64,000 nucleotides of DNA, from the NCBI RefSeq assembly GCF_013299185.1, contig NZ_JAAFKG010000035.1, forward strand, positions 1 to 64,000. Reading direction: 5' to 3'. Positions 31,979 to 41,411 of the stretch are shown here, one piece after another. The notes under the pieces were generated by a model. It ran no database searches and was not told the DNA's origin. It saw only the letters and a program-made list of their open reading frames with translations. Every line of letters starts with the position of its first letter. The first letter of the stretch is position 1. The translations under genes and the position numbers were made by a program. This stretch comes from Microcoleus sp. bin48.metabat.b7b8b9.023. Lineage in GTDB: Bacteria; Cyanobacteriota; Cyanobacteriia; Cyanobacteriales; Microcoleaceae.

Positions 31979-33502
31979 ATGCAGCAGCCAAAAAACTTGA
32001 ACAGGCTTTTGCGAGCTTTGTCTCGACAAGGTCTTGATGTGAGTTACAACAACAAAGTCTACTCGATTTGTCTCAATAGTTCTCTAAAAGAAAACTGGCA
32101 AGATGCCAATTGTACAGGAGAAGACTGGCAAGATGCCAATTCTACAACAGAAAACAGTGAAAATGGCTGTCCTATAACAGCAGAAGTTTTGCTTCCAGAA
32201 GGTTTTCCGGTGGAAGCAAAAGCGCTGAAACAGTTAGCAAATTTGGCGAATGTCCGTCACCCTCAAGGTGGTTGTGTTTGTCGCGCCTGCGCCACTCCAG
32301 ACTTCCATCCGGGGGATGCGGGAGTGGCTATTGGCTCGATCGTCCAAACTGATAAAATGGTGATTCCGGCGGCTGTCGGCTCCGATATTAACTGCGGGAT
32401 GCGCTTACACGTTGCTGATTTGTCGATCGAACAATTCCTCAGCCAGCGCGATCGATTTGTAGAGTTGATGAAAGGCGATTATTTCTTCGGTACTCGCGAT
32501 GTCAGCATGACTGCAAAAACTGCCCGTGCGATGTTCCAACACGGGATACCAGGATGGCTGGATGGTATGCTGGATCGGGCAATGGGTAGCGCCGCAAATT
32601 CGGATTTTGAGCAGTTGGCGGCTGAGTGCGATCACACTTTCGGAGGCGGTTCGATGAATGGCGATGTCAAATGGGCTCCCGAAGAATTAGTCCCAAACGA
32701 CGGCACAGTAAGGGATGGCGGGTTGGCTACCATCGGCGGCGGCAATCATTTTGTAGAAATTCAAGTGGTTGAAGAAGTTGTCGATCGAGCTACGGCCTAT
32801 ACTTGGGGAGTTCGATCGGGACAAATCGCTTTTATGATTCACTCCGGTTCGCGAAATGTCGGCAAATACATCGGCGGTATGTGGCGCGATCGAGCTTGCG
32901 AAGCCTGGCCGAAAACCCTAAAATACCCTGAATCCGGGCTGTTTCCCCTGTCTGTCGAAGCCAATCCCGAACTTGTGAGCAGCTACCTACAAGCGGAAGC
33001 AACGGCCGCCAATTACGGTTTTATCAACCGCTTGCTGCTAGCAGAACTGCTGCGACTGCGTTTGCGGCAAGTTTTCGGGGATATCGAAGCTCCTTTAGTT
33101 TACGATTTGCCTCACAATATTACCTTACCTGAAGGTGACGGCTGGGTAACGCGCAAAGGCGCTTGTCCCGCACATTCCGGCCAGCCTGTAATTGTACCGG
33201 GTTCGATGGGTGCGCCGTCTTATTTGCTAATTGGTTTGGGAAACGATCGATTTTTGCGATCGGCTTCTCACGGTGCGGGTAGGGCGCGATCGCGCTTCGA
33301 TTTGAGTCGCCAAGGTGCTGACAAAACAGACGGCGCTTTGGGATTAACCGGCATAGATTGCATTACCTTGCGGGAAGAACGTAGAATCGAAGAAGCCCCG
33401 GCAGCTTACAAACCAATTCAACCAGTAATTGACGTTCAGGTGGAGGCACAAATGGTGCGGATAGTCGCTAAAATGAAGCCTGTGTTAACGTTTAAAGCCT
33501 AG
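31979..33502 (+). CDS. rtcB: RtcB-family RNA ligase
   Basis: A 507-aa RtcB homologue that would join RNA 2',3'-cyclic phosphate or 3'-phosphate ends to 5'-OH using GTP and Mn2+. The metal and guanylation motifs are present: VGSDINCGMRLH, GGGNHFVEIQ, IHSGSRNVGK and SASHGAGRARSRFDLS, whose His is guanylylated. The N-terminal residues 30-60 hold two near-copies of (D/N)WQDAN, encoded by a repeated TGGCAAGATGCCAATT. That is a dispersed repeat inserted in frame. Two RlaP-type nucleotidyltransferases 14 kb away could act in the same RNA-repair route. Confidence 0.92.
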   Translation: MQQPKNLNRLLRALSRQGLDVSYNNKVYSICLNSSLKENWQDANCTGEDWQDANSTTENSENGCPITAEVLLPEGFPVEAKALKQLANLANVRHPQGGCVCRACATPDFHPGDAGVAIGSIVQTDKMVIPAAVGSDINCGMRLHVADLSIEQFLSQRDRFVELMKGDYFFGTRDVSMTAKTARAMFQHGIPGWLDGMLDRAMGSAANSDFEQLAAECDHTFGGGSMNGDVKWAPEELVPNDGTVRDGGLATIGGGNHFVEIQVVEEVVDRATAYTWGVRSGQIAFMIHSGSRNVGKYIGGMWRDRACEAWPKTLKYPESGLFPLSVEANPELVSSYLQAEATAANYGFINRLLLAELLRLRLRQVFGDIEAPLVYDLPHNITLPEGDGWVTRKGACPAHSGQPVIVPGSMGAPSYLLIGLGNDRFLRSASHGAGRARSRFDLSRQGADKTDGALGLTGIDCITLREERRIEEAPAAYKPIQPVIDVQVEAQMVRIVAKMKPVLTFKA

Positions 33503-33562
33503 GCTGATTTGTCGGTTATCAAAAACTGTTTTCACGAACCGCGTCGAAGCCCGTTTCACAAA

Positions 33563-33829
33563 ACAATTTCCAGGTTGTGGAATGGGCTTCTAGCCTGTTC
33601 CCAAAGACAATTTCCAGGTTGTGGAATGGGCTTCTAGCCCGTTCCCAAAGACAATTTCCAGGTTGTAGAAAGGGCTTCTAGCCCGTTCCCAAAGACAATT
33701 TCACAGGTGTGGAACGGGCTAGAAGCCCTTTCCCAAAAACAATTTTACAGCTTGTGGAATGGGCTTCTAGCCCTTTCCCAAAAACAATTTCATAGGTGTG
33801 GAATGGGCTTCTAGCCCGTTCCCAAAGCC
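33563..33829. repeat. Six tandem units of 44-45 bp
   Basis: Units start with CAATTT at 33563, 33608, 33652, 33696, 33740 and 33785. Each contains GGGCTTCTAGCCC, a small palindrome; in unit 4 the core is inverted to GGGCTAGAAGCCC. The array fills the gap between rtcB and the ABC exporter. Confidence 0.9.
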
Positions 33830-33855
33830 GTGAAAGTAAGTGTAAAATCTAAAAC

Positions 33856-35661
33856 TTGTCCAATTATCCCCATCCTCAATTGTCACCAAATCCCTCTAAA
33901 CCTGTCCATCCCCTCAAGCGGCTGCTGAAGTACGGGCGCCGCTACCGCCTGAAAACTTGGCTGGCAAGTATTTGTTCGCTGCTGAATAAATTCTTCGATT
34001 TAGCGCCACCAGCATTAATTGGTATTGCCGTTGATGTCGTGGTGAAACAACAAGATTCTATCCTTGCTAAGTGGGGAATAAAAGATGTTGTTTGGCAACT
34101 GGCAATCATTACCTTTTTGAGTTTGATTGTTTGGAGTTTGGAATCTATTTTTGAATATGCTTATGATTATTTGTGGCGCAATTTGGCTCAGGATATCGAA
34201 CACGATTTGCGTCTGGAAGCTTACAGCCATTTACAAGAATTAGAATTAGCTTATTTTGAAGAACGCAGCACCGGCGGTTTGATTTCAATTCTCAATGATG
34301 ACATCAATCAACTTGAGAGGTTTTTGGATGGTGGTGCCAATGAAGTGATTCAGGTAAGTACGACGGTAATTGTGATTAGCGCTGCTTTTTTTGCAGCATC
34401 TCCTGCTGTTGCTATCCTGTCAATGCTGCCGATTCCTTTTATTATTTGGGGCTCGTTTGCATTTCAAAATCGCCTTGCTCCACTGTATGCTGATGTGCGG
34501 GAAAAGGTAAGTTTTTTGAACGGGCAATTGTCGAATAATTTGACTGGAATTACTACTATTAAAAGTTTTACTTCCGAAGATTATGAAACTGAGCGCATCG
34601 AAACCCAAAGCCAAGCTTACCGCCAAAGTAACCGACGGGCGATCGCAATTTCGGCAGCTTTTATTCCGCTAATTCGCGTGGTGATTTTCCTGGGCTTTAT
34701 TGCAACGCTATTTCTGGGCGGTTTGGAGGTAGTGGCGGGCAGATTGTCTGTAGGGACTTACAGCGTTTTGGTGTTTTTGACCCAGCGGTTGCTGTGGCCG
34801 CTGACTCGGCTGGGTGATACTATGGATCGATACCAGCGCGCCATGGCTTCTACTAATCGGGTGATGAATTTGTTGGATACGCCGATCGCAATTCGCACGG
34901 GTGATATTCGGCTGCCGGTTAGTTCGATTAAAGGCACGCTGGAATTTAAAAATGTTACCTTTTATTACAATCAAAGAAAACCGATTTTGCAGTATTTTTC
35001 GCTGACTCTGCCGGCGGGGAAGACTACGGCAATTGTGGGCGCGACTGGTTCGGGAAAAAGTACGCTGGTAAAATTAATTATGAGGCTGTACGAGGTACAA
35101 TACGGTCAGATTTATCTCGATGGCATAGAATTAACTACCCTGAATTTAAAAGATTTGCGGAGAGCGATCGGATTGGTGAGTCAAGATGTATTCTTGTTTC
35201 ACGGTACGGTGGCTGAAAATATTGCTTACGGCACTTTTGATGCCACCGATCGAGAGATAGTAAATGCTGCTCAAATTGCGGAAGCTGACGAGTTTATCGC
35301 GCAATTGCCGGATGGCTACAATACTATTGTAGGGGAACGCGGTCAAAAATTGTCGGGGGGACAGCGACAGCGGATTGCGATTGCGAGGGCTGTGTTGAAG
35401 AATCCACCGATTTTGATTCTCGATGAAGCTACTTCAGCGGTGGATAACGAGACGGAGGCCGCAATTCAGCGATCGCTCGAACGAATTACCAAAAATCGGA
35501 CTACAATTGCGATCGCCCACCGTCTTTCTACAGTCCGTAATGCCGATTGCATTTTTGTCATGGAGCAGGGGCGAGTGGTAGAATCAGGTCATCACGAACA
35601 ACTTATCGAACATAATGGAGTTTATGCGTCGCTCTGGCGCGTGCAATCTGGTATAAAATAA
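33856..35661 (+). CDS. ABC exporter, fused membrane and ATPase domains
   Basis: A 601-aa half-transporter of the MsbA/multidrug exporter type that works as a dimer. Six transmembrane helices span residues about 35-320. The nucleotide-binding domain spans about 355-600, with Walker [11 protein letters not shown], the Q loop in LVSQDVFLF, signature LSGGQRQR, Walker [10 protein letters not shown] and switch His in IAIAHRLST. The start is TTG 33856, the only start after an in-frame stop at 33850. The substrate cannot be told from the sequence; lipid or drug export is usual for this type. Confidence 0.88.
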   Translation: MSNYPHPQLSPNPSKPVHPLKRLLKYGRRYRLKTWLASICSLLNKFFDLAPPALIGIAVDVVVKQQDSILAKWGIKDVVWQLAIITFLSLIVWSLESIFEYAYDYLWRNLAQDIEHDLRLEAYSHLQELELAYFEERSTGGLISILNDDINQLERFLDGGANEVIQVSTTVIVISAAFFAASPAVAILSMLPIPFIIWGSFAFQNRLAPLYADVREKVSFLNGQLSNNLTGITTIKSFTSEDYETERIETQSQAYRQSNRRAIAISAAFIPLIRVVIFLGFIATLFLGGLEVVAGRLSVGTYSVLVFLTQRLLWPLTRLGDTMDRYQRAMASTNRVMNLLDTPIAIRTGDIRLPVSSIKGTLEFKNVTFYYNQRKPILQYFSLTLPAGKTTAIVGATGSGKSTLVKLIMRLYEVQYGQIYLDGIELTTLNLKDLRRAIGLVSQDVFLFHGTVAENIAYGTFDATDREIVNAAQIAEADEFIAQLPDGYNTIVGERGQKLSGGQRQRIAIARAVLKNPPILILDEATSAVDNETEAAIQRSLERITKNRTTIAIAHRLSTVRNADCIFVMEQGRVVESGHHEQLIEHNGVYASLWRVQSGIK

Positions 35662-35664
35662 GTA

Positions 35665-35764
35665 TGGTTTGTAGTAAGGACTTTAGTCCTTAAAGCATGG
35701 TTTGTAGTAAGGACTTTAGTCCTTAAATCCCGCAGGAGAGGACTAAAGTCCTCACTACGAACTC
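35665..35764. repeat. Palindromic repeats of family A (one and a half copies)
   Basis: GGTTTGTAGTAAGGACTTTA is repeated twice (35667 and 35700) and followed by the complementary arm AGGACTAAAGTCCTCACTAC. Confidence 0.8.
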
Positions 35765-35797
35765 CAAAATATTAGTTTCTACAAGCAAAGAGAGAAA

Positions 35798-36235
35798 ATG
35801 TTTTTATTTGGTAGCCCTGATTCAGAAGAAAAAAAACAAAATAACTGGCGGCGCAAATTAGATAAATTTGTAGCAGCCAACAAACAAGAATTGGCGGCTT
35901 TAGCTTGGGGGCTGTTTCAGGAAAGAGGAGAAGAAAGCGACGATATTTTGGGCATTGATATTGCCGGAACGCCACGTTTCGTGTACTGTAAGAAAGAAGC
36001 AGTAGAAGAGTTAAACCGTCAAGTTAAAAGTCATATTCAGGAAATTTTAGGAGTGCTAAACGCTCACAAACCCGAGAAAGAGGTGGCGATTTTGGCGATC
36101 GGCGAAGGTGAAATCAAGCTAATTTTGTTTGAAATTGACCCCGCACCCCCTGATTGTTTTGAACTCGCAGCAGCGGATGTCGATACATTGATCGATCGCC
36201 TAGAAAAACAAATGGCTGAATATATTAAAGGATAA
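35798..36235 (+). CDS. ccmS: CcmS-like beta-carboxysome assembly chaperone
   Basis: A 145-aa soluble protein. The pattern WRRKLDKFVAANKQELAALA-WGL, then GIDIAGTPRFVYCKKEA, EELNRQVKSHIQEILG and the PAPPDCFE motif resembles the cyanobacterial CcmS family. CcmS assists assembly of the shell protein CcmK1 in beta-carboxysomes. No ccm gene is in this window, but ccmS homologues are often unlinked. The assignment rests on motif memory. The last codons (AAAGGATAA) are part of the tandem array that follows. Confidence 0.7.
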   Translation: MFLFGSPDSEEKKQNNWRRKLDKFVAANKQELAALAWGLFQERGEESDDILGIDIAGTPRFVYCKKEAVEELNRQVKSHIQEILGVLNAHKPEKEVAILAIGEGEIKLILFEIDPAPPDCFELAAADVDTLIDRLEKQMAEYIKG

Positions 36236-36979
36236 ATTATATCCAATCCGGTAAAAAATGCTAATTAGGTTCGTAGTGAGGACTTTAGTCCTCCGAAAAT
36301 GAGGACTGAAGTCCTCACTACGAACCAGTTTTGTGGTGTTTGATATCAATCAAAATAACCAGCAATCAAAATAACAAAGGATAAATTATATCTAATCCGG
36401 TAAAAAATGTTAATTAGGTTCGTAGTGAGGACTTTAGTCCGCAGCATTTTGAGAGGACTAAAGTCCTCACTACGAACCAGTTTTGTGGTGTTTGATATCA
36501 ATCAAAATAACCAGCAATCAAAATAACAAAGGATAAATTATATCTAATCCGGTAAAAAATGTTAATTAGGTTCGTAGTGAGGACTTTAGTCCTCATTTTC
36601 GGAGGACTAAAGTCCTCACTACGAACCAGTTTTGTGGTGTTTGATATCAATCAAAATAACCAGCAATCAAAATAACAAAGGATAAATTATATCTAATCCG
36701 GTAGAAAATGTTAATTAGGTTCGTAGTGAGGACTTTAGTCCTCCGAAAATGAGGACTGAAGTCCTCACTACGAACCAGTTTTGTGGTGTTTGATATCAAT
36801 CAAAATAACCAGCAATCAAAATAACAAAGGATAAATTATATCTAATCCGGTAGAAAAAATGTTAATTAGGTTCGTAGTGAGGACTTTAGTCCGCAGCATT
36901 TTGAGAGGACTAAAGTCCTCACTACGAACCAGTTTTGTGGTGTTTGATATCAATCAAAATAACCAGCAATCAAAATAAC
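36231..36979. repeat. Five tandem units of 149-152 bp between convergent genes
   Basis: Units start at 36231, 36380, 36532, 36681 and 36830. Each has GATAAATTATATC, a family A palindrome, then GATATCAATCAAAATAACCA. The first unit includes the ccmS stop. The last runs into the stop of the spermidine-synthase-like gene, so the whole convergent junction has been amplified. The loop of unit 3 (CATTTTCGG) is the reverse complement of that in units 1 and 4 (CCGAAAATG). Confidence 0.93.
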
Positions 36980-37889
36980 CCGCAGGTGGCAAATCGTCGG
37001 TCAAAATTTGAGCTTGGTCTAAATCAGGTATAATTTCACCCAATTCTGAACCTATTTTCACATCAAGAGCTCTGTCTGTCAAGGAAAACGAAAATTCATG
37101 TCCATCTTGCACGTATTTTGCCCTGGAAACAATCTCGTCTTTCTCTAAAATAGGGCCGTTAGTCCCAATTAAAACACTATTAATATCCTTCCAAGGGCAG
37201 ACGTATACCTGGGAAAACACACTTTGAAAAGTCTTCACCTTTTGGGCATAAAACTCATCTCTTTGCAGCAGATTTACTAAAACAACTCCGGCGGTTGACA
37301 AATGTTTTTGGCAAAGTTCATAAAATTCTTTAGTTGCTAGGCGGTGTGGAAAGTAGCCGTTGCCAAAAAACACGTCAGTCACGATTATATCGTACTGCAC
37401 ATCTGGGCTTTGCTGCTCTAGATACTCTCTCCCATCTTGGATTGCGACGCTGAGTCTGCTGTCGAACTGCACTCCAAAACACTCGACGGCTGCTTCCAGG
37501 GCGATCGCATCTACATCAGCACATTCTACAACAGTTTCCGGCAAATAATGGTGCATAACTAACGGAATTCTGCCGCCGCCAAACCCAGCTATATAAACTT
37601 TTTTAGGTTGATTTTGCCACAATAAACCCAACATCATCGCTTGGGTATATTCTGAAACTAAATGCAGAGGATTGTTGAGGTTGAACACAGATTGCAATAA
37701 ATCTGTATACAAATTCACTTTTTCTACTAAACATAGCTTAATTTGACCTTTATCTTTTCTAACTGCAACATAATGAACTCCCGACTCTTTGCAAAATACA
37801 ACTCCATCCGGCTGTTGTTGTACCCAAGCCAGCCGCTGCTTAATCGCAGATAAATTAATAGTTTTCCAATTTTTGGGTTCGTTAATCAT
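36954..37889 (-). CDS. Spermidine-synthase-like methyltransferase-fold protein
   Basis: A 311-aa Rossmann-fold protein of the polyamine aminopropyltransferase group. It has VYIAGFGGGRIP (cofactor loop), ECADVDAIALEAAVECFG, QDGREYL and the catalytic-region YDIIVTDVFFG. The ending ILTDDLPPAGYF is also typical. The expected Asp pair for putrescine is only partly recognisable, so it may be a divergent member rather than a true SpeE. The final codons overlap the last unit of the tandem repeat array. It is convergent with ccmS. Confidence 0.75.
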   Translation of the reverse strand: MINEPKNWKTINLSAIKQRLAWVQQQPDGVVFCKESGVHYVAVRKDKGQIKLCLVEKVNLYTDLLQSVFNLNNPLHLVSEYTQAMMLGLLWQNQPKKVYIAGFGGGRIPLVMHHYLPETVVECADVDAIALEAAVECFGVQFDSRLSVAIQDGREYLEQQSPDVQYDIIVTDVFFGNGYFPHRLATKEFYELCQKHLSTAGVVLVNLLQRDEFYAQKVKTFQSVFSQVYVCPWKDINSVLIGTNGPILEKDEIVSRAKYVQDGHEFSFSLTDRALDVKIGSELGEIIPDLDQAQILTDDLPPAGYFDCWLF

Positions 37890-37924
37890 TAATTTTAAAT
37901 TTAATATTCCTGGACGCGTAGTGA

Positions 37925-37997
37925 GAAACCGGGTTTTTACTAAAATCCTATGTCGTAGTCGAGAGATTCAGAAAAAACCCGGTTTCTTTGATTTAAC
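37925..37997. repeat. Inverted pair of GAAACCGGGTTT repeats
   Basis: GAGAAACCGGGTTTTTACTA and AAAAAACCCGGTTTCTTTG flank a short spacer, giving a hairpin upstream of the spermidine-synthase-like gene. The motif is the same as in the cluster at 31.5-31.8 kb. Confidence 0.65.
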
Positions 37998-38050
37998 ACG
38001 GGAGATTATTAATTTTATTTTCGGGTATTGTGAAAAAAACCTGAGATAAA

Positions 38051-38659
38051 TTAAGTAGATGATACCTGCTTGTACGCCACCAAATCTAAACCCGAAATCG
38101 AAAAATCTATTCTTTCCCAATCTTGCTTATCACCTTCAAACTTTTCAAACGCTGCTGAGGTAAGCAAAATCTCTCCCCGTTCCGCCAAATCCTCTCCCAG
38201 CTTGGCTGCTAGATTAAATTCCGAACCGTACATATCCTCTCCTTCCAGCATCAAAACATCGCCGCAGCCAATACCAATGCAGAGGTAAATATCCATATCC
38301 GGCGGCAGAGTCGTGTTGACAGCTACCGTTTGTTTCAGAGATTCAATTGCAGATTCCACAGCAGATTTTACATCGGGAAATACTGCAAAAATATTGTCTG
38401 CTTCCTCCTTGACAACAGTACCGCCATATTCTGCAATTATCGGTTTGACAATTCCGTGCATCCGGTGAATCATTGCCAGAAAATGAATGATTCCGTAGCG
38501 AACAGTCGTTCGCGAAAATCCCGACATATCCATTACCAATATCGTGTGTTCTTGGCGGAAAGTCGCATTAATTTTGGCATCAATTTCTGCCGTTCTTTGG
38601 GGATTTTCGTTTCTTTCTTGCAGCAGTTGTTCCAAGTTAGTGCGGTTATTTGTTTTCAT
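38051..38659 (-). CDS. Nucleotide-cyclase-like domain protein
   Basis: A 202-aa protein that is almost wholly a class III adenylate/guanylate cyclase homology domain. The first metal Asp is in LVMDMSGFSR, the second in EEADNIFAVF (the usual GDG is changed to ADN), and GSEFNLAAKL aligns with the VNxAxR motif but has Lys instead of Arg. Activity may be reduced or lost. A helical N-terminus of about 35 residues precedes it. It starts 11 bp after the response-regulator gene, so the two form an operon and the cyclase may be the regulator's output. Confidence 0.8.
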   Translation of the reverse strand: MKTNNRTNLEQLLQERNENPQRTAEIDAKINATFRQEHTILVMDMSGFSRTTVRYGIIHFLAMIHRMHGIVKPIIAEYGGTVVKEEADNIFAVFPDVKSAVESAIESLKQTVAVNTTLPPDMDIYLCIGIGCGDVLMLEGEDMYGSEFNLAAKLGEDLAERGEILLTSAAFEKFEGDKQDWERIDFSISGLDLVAYKQVSST

Positions 38660-38669
38660 TGTATTTTAA

Positions 38670-39398
38670 TTAATTAAACTCCCAATCGCGACAAAAAGGC
38701 TGAGGGCGACCAGCGGGATGTACTGCACAATTTATACCATCTTTGCCGTAATAATAATCGCAAACTTTGCAAGGTTGATTTTGCTCAATTTTTTTCATCA
38801 AAATTGCCCGGACAGTCTGAACTCGGTTGCGATACTTGTTGGCCGTCGAGTGAGTCGGTTCAATTGCCAAAGCTTGCTGGAAAGCTGCTATGCTGGTATC
38901 GTACAATTTAATAATTTGGGCGCTGTATTTTGTCCAAGCATCGGCGCGACTTTGATACAATTCGATCGTACTTAAGTTTAAAATGCCGTATTCCGTCCAA
39001 GCGTCAGCCGAAGCCCGATCGAACTTAATATTGGCATTAATCAATACTTTTTTGATGGTTGCCAAAAGTTCCCTGGGCTGCCAAGGTTTGCTAACATACG
39101 CCTCGGCGCGATCGATCGCCCTGGAGAACAAAGCTAGCTGCTGTCCCTTCCCGGTTAAAAATATTACTGGTATATTCCGAGTTTCGGGATTAGCTTTAAT
39201 TAAACGGCAAACACCGTAACCGTCCATGCGGGGCATTACGATATCTAATAATACTAAATCCGGGTAATTTCTCTCAACTTTATCTAGTGCTTCTACACCG
39301 TCAGATGCTTGAATTACATTTAATCCACTGCATCTCAACTGATGTGAAATGCACTCCCGCTGGCTGCGGGAATCTTCCACAACTAAAACTGTACTCAT
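38670..39398 (-). CDS. Response regulator with Cys-rich C-terminal tail
   Basis: A 242-aa protein with a CheY-like receiver (residues 1-120): acidic pair VVEDS, phospho-acceptor Asp in LVLLDIVMPRMDG, Thr in VIFLTGK and Lys in YVSKPW. The rest is helical, TPR-like (IAAFQQALAIEPTHSTANKY), and ends in CKVCDYYYG...CAVHPAGRPQPFCRDWE. That is a Cys motif seen at the ends of several cyanobacterial proteins and might bind metal. No DNA-binding domain is present. ATG 39398 is preferred over GTG 39401. It is co-directional with the cyclase-like gene. Confidence 0.85.
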   Translation of the reverse strand: MSTVLVVEDSRSQRECISHQLRCSGLNVIQASDGVEALDKVERNYPDLVLLDIVMPRMDGYGVCRLIKANPETRNIPVIFLTGKGQQLALFSRAIDRAEAYVSKPWQPRELLATIKKVLINANIKFDRASADAWTEYGILNLSTIELYQSRADAWTKYSAQIIKLYDTSIAAFQQALAIEPTHSTANKYRNRVQTVRAILMKKIEQNQPCKVCDYYYGKDGINCAVHPAGRPQPFCRDWEFN

Positions 39399-39401
39399 CA
39401 C

Positions 39402-39722
39402 TCCCCACCTGGTTTCTGATGTAAACTTGCGCGCTGCTTCGAGTTGCCCTGACTGACATTATTTTACCCACATTGAATGATTTTGTTATCACTAGCTAGG
39501 GGAATTATCTAAACTTGCAACAAATCTTAAACTGGGAAGCACAGGCGATCGCGATCGCAAAAATCTGCTTGCCAATACGGGGAATTATTGCAAGTTTGAT
39601 AAAAAAAATATTCGGATTTTAAACCTTAATAACGGCAAACTGTACTGATGCAAGCCAAAAACCTTGTTGAATTGCCACAGATAATCCGCTACTGTGTACG
39701 TTGAAGTTCTTAAGGACGACAC
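39402..39722. other. Intergenic region with nothing recognised
   Basis: About 320 bp between the divergent response-regulator gene and the small secreted-protein gene. It contains overlapping HIP1-type GCGATCGCGATCGC near 39546-39559. No palindromic repeat of families A-C and no RNA gene were recognised. Confidence 0.6.
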
Positions 39723-40088
39723 ATGAATAAATTGCTCCTCACTTTGCTTGTAAGTCCGACGCTGTTTGGATCTCTGATGTCTTTGAGCGCGATCGCCCAA
39801 AATGCTCAAAACATAGGCGAAACACCGGGTAAATCGGCTGATGCACCAACCTGCGTGCGATCGCCCCACACCCAACGTCTGAGTTGCGTGCGCCTTCCCG
39901 CGAAAACCGCTGCTGCTAATGCTAAACAAACAATTGGTTGGCAGCCGCGGGATGGCCAGCCTGTGGCGATGCTGGATTTTACCGAAGAAGAAAGCGATGC
40001 GGCGGCGGCGCTGTTTGGCTGCGACTGTCAGTTGTGTATCAACTCGCTGCGGCAGTTGCGCGGCTTGCCGCCTCTGGATCTGACTTGA
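39723..40088 (+). CDS. Small secreted protein of unknown function
   Basis: A 121-aa protein with a clear signal peptide (NKLLLTLLVSPTLFGSLMSLSAIAQ, cleavage near residue 26). The mature part has five cysteines: one before HTQRLSC, one after it, and FGCDCQLC near the C-terminus. The segment DCQLCINSLRQLRG might bind metal or form disulfides. No family is recognised. ATG 39723 follows a weak AAGGAC at 39712. Confidence 0.6.
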   Translation: MNKLLLTLLVSPTLFGSLMSLSAIAQNAQNIGETPGKSADAPTCVRSPHTQRLSCVRLPAKTAAANAKQTIGWQPRDGQPVAMLDFTEEESDAAAALFGCDCQLCINSLRQLRGLPPLDLT

Positions 40089-40217
40089 GCGCCCAGAAAG
40101 CGAATGTTTTTTTGGTAATATCGCGATCGTTGCGACATTTGATATTTGTGGGCGATCGCACTTGGGCTCTACAATAATTTATACCGATTGGCGATCGACA
40201 AGCCGGCGATCGGGGTA

Positions 40218-40772
40218 TTATTTCTGCGCCAAAGCCCATACTACTAAGGGAAAATCCGGCTCATTTGCTAACGAATGAATGGAAGCATTGTAATATTCCC
40301 ATTTTGAGAAGTTTGCCACAATACAAGCGCGGTTTCCCCAAGAGCCTGTTTGGATGCGCTCTAAATTGAAACCGCATTCAGCCAGCAGGTATTTGATTCC
40401 TGTTTCTGTCCAGCGAGAGCAGTCGTTAGGGTAATCGTGAATCCGAATCAAAAACGGTATAGTTATTAAAAAATAACCGTTTTTGTCGAGCATTTGATAG
40501 ATATTTTTGCCAGCGCGGTAAGGCCAAAGTAAATGTTCAAATATCTGTTCGGCAATGATTAAATCAAATGTTTGATCGAGGCAACACTCGCAAATGTCAA
40601 ACTCTGGATAGTTGAGGGATTTATAGCTTTGAAAAGATTCTAATTTGCCCCAACTGTCGCCAGAGATTTCTAAGGTATTTAATCGATCGGGCTGCAAGCT
40701 TTTAACGATGTTGCGAGTTTCGCGGTTCATCACAACTCGGCACCAATGTTCGTCAACTGCACCAAATACCAT
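40218..40772 (-). CDS. Class I SAM-dependent methyltransferase
   Basis: A 184-aa protein of the methyltransferase type 11 family. The acceptor-binding and post-motif regions are clear: FDLIIAEQIFEHLLWPYRA, MLDKNGYFLITIPF, RWTETGIKYLLAECGF. The usual glycine-rich motif I is poorly conserved (LNTLEISGDSWGK). ATG 40772 is chosen because GGAGG lies 5 bp upstream (40777-40781). A longer TTG-started frame would begin inside a dispersed repeat. The substrate is unknown, but relatives often sit in glycan clusters. Confidence 0.78.
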   Translation of the reverse strand: MVFGAVDEHWCRVVMNRETRNIVKSLQPDRLNTLEISGDSWGKLESFQSYKSLNYPEFDICECCLDQTFDLIIAEQIFEHLLWPYRAGKNIYQMLDKNGYFLITIPFLIRIHDYPNDCSRWTETGIKYLLAECGFNLERIQTGSWGNRACIVANFSKWEYYNASIHSLANEPDFPLVVWALAQK

Positions 40773-40950
40773 ATTTCCTCCGTTGAGATTTGTAGGGCGA
40801 TTAATAACGGGATAGCTAGCCTTCGGGAAGGGGAGAGCGAACGCTTCACGCAATTTGTCTCTACAATAACCTATTCTGATTGGCGATCGCCCGCACCGAC
40901 TGCTAAAATGAAATGTATAATATTAGCGATGTAAACCGCTACTCGAAATC

Positions 40951-41397
40951 ATGTCCGCAAATACCGCGCTACCGCCAACCCTAGCTAAAATCGTCCAGCG
41001 CTTCCAGCGACACTCCGATCCGAAACAGCGCTACGAACAACTGCTGTGGTATGCGAAGCGACTCCCACCATTTCCCGAAAGCAATAAACTGCCGGAAAAC
41101 AAAGTTTCTGGCTGCGTGTCACAAGTTTATATTACTGCAACTTTAGCCGACGGAAAAGTTTCCTTTGAAGGCGATTCAGACGCACAGCTAGTCAAAGGAT
41201 TAGTTGGCTTGCTCGTCGAAGGTTTGAGCGGATTGACGCCTGCGGAAATAGTCAGCGTTACCCCAGATTTTATTCAAGATACGGGATTGAATGTCAGCCT
41301 GACACCTTCCCGCGCTAACGGATTTTACAACATTTTTCAAATGATGAGAAATAAGGCACTGGCTTGCGAAGTTAGCGCGCAAGCAGAAGCAAATTAA
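40951..41397 (+). CDS. sufE: SufE-family sulfur acceptor
   Basis: A 148-aa SufE that takes sulfur from the cysteine desulfurase SufS and passes it to the Suf scaffold for Fe-S assembly. The catalytic Cys is in NKVSGCVSQVY (residue about 55). The fold also shows LAKIVQRFQR, RYEQLLWYAKRLPPFP, and GLSGLTPAEIVSV. The length is normal. It is followed after 14 bp by the hydrolase gene, so the two are likely co-transcribed. Confidence 0.92.
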   Translation: MSANTALPPTLAKIVQRFQRHSDPKQRYEQLLWYAKRLPPFPESNKLPENKVSGCVSQVYITATLADGKVSFEGDSDAQLVKGLVGLLVEGLSGLTPAEIVSVTPDFIQDTGLNVSLTPSRANGFYNIFQMMRNKALACEVSAQAEAN

Positions 41398-41411
41398 CAG
41401 GAGAAAAAGCT

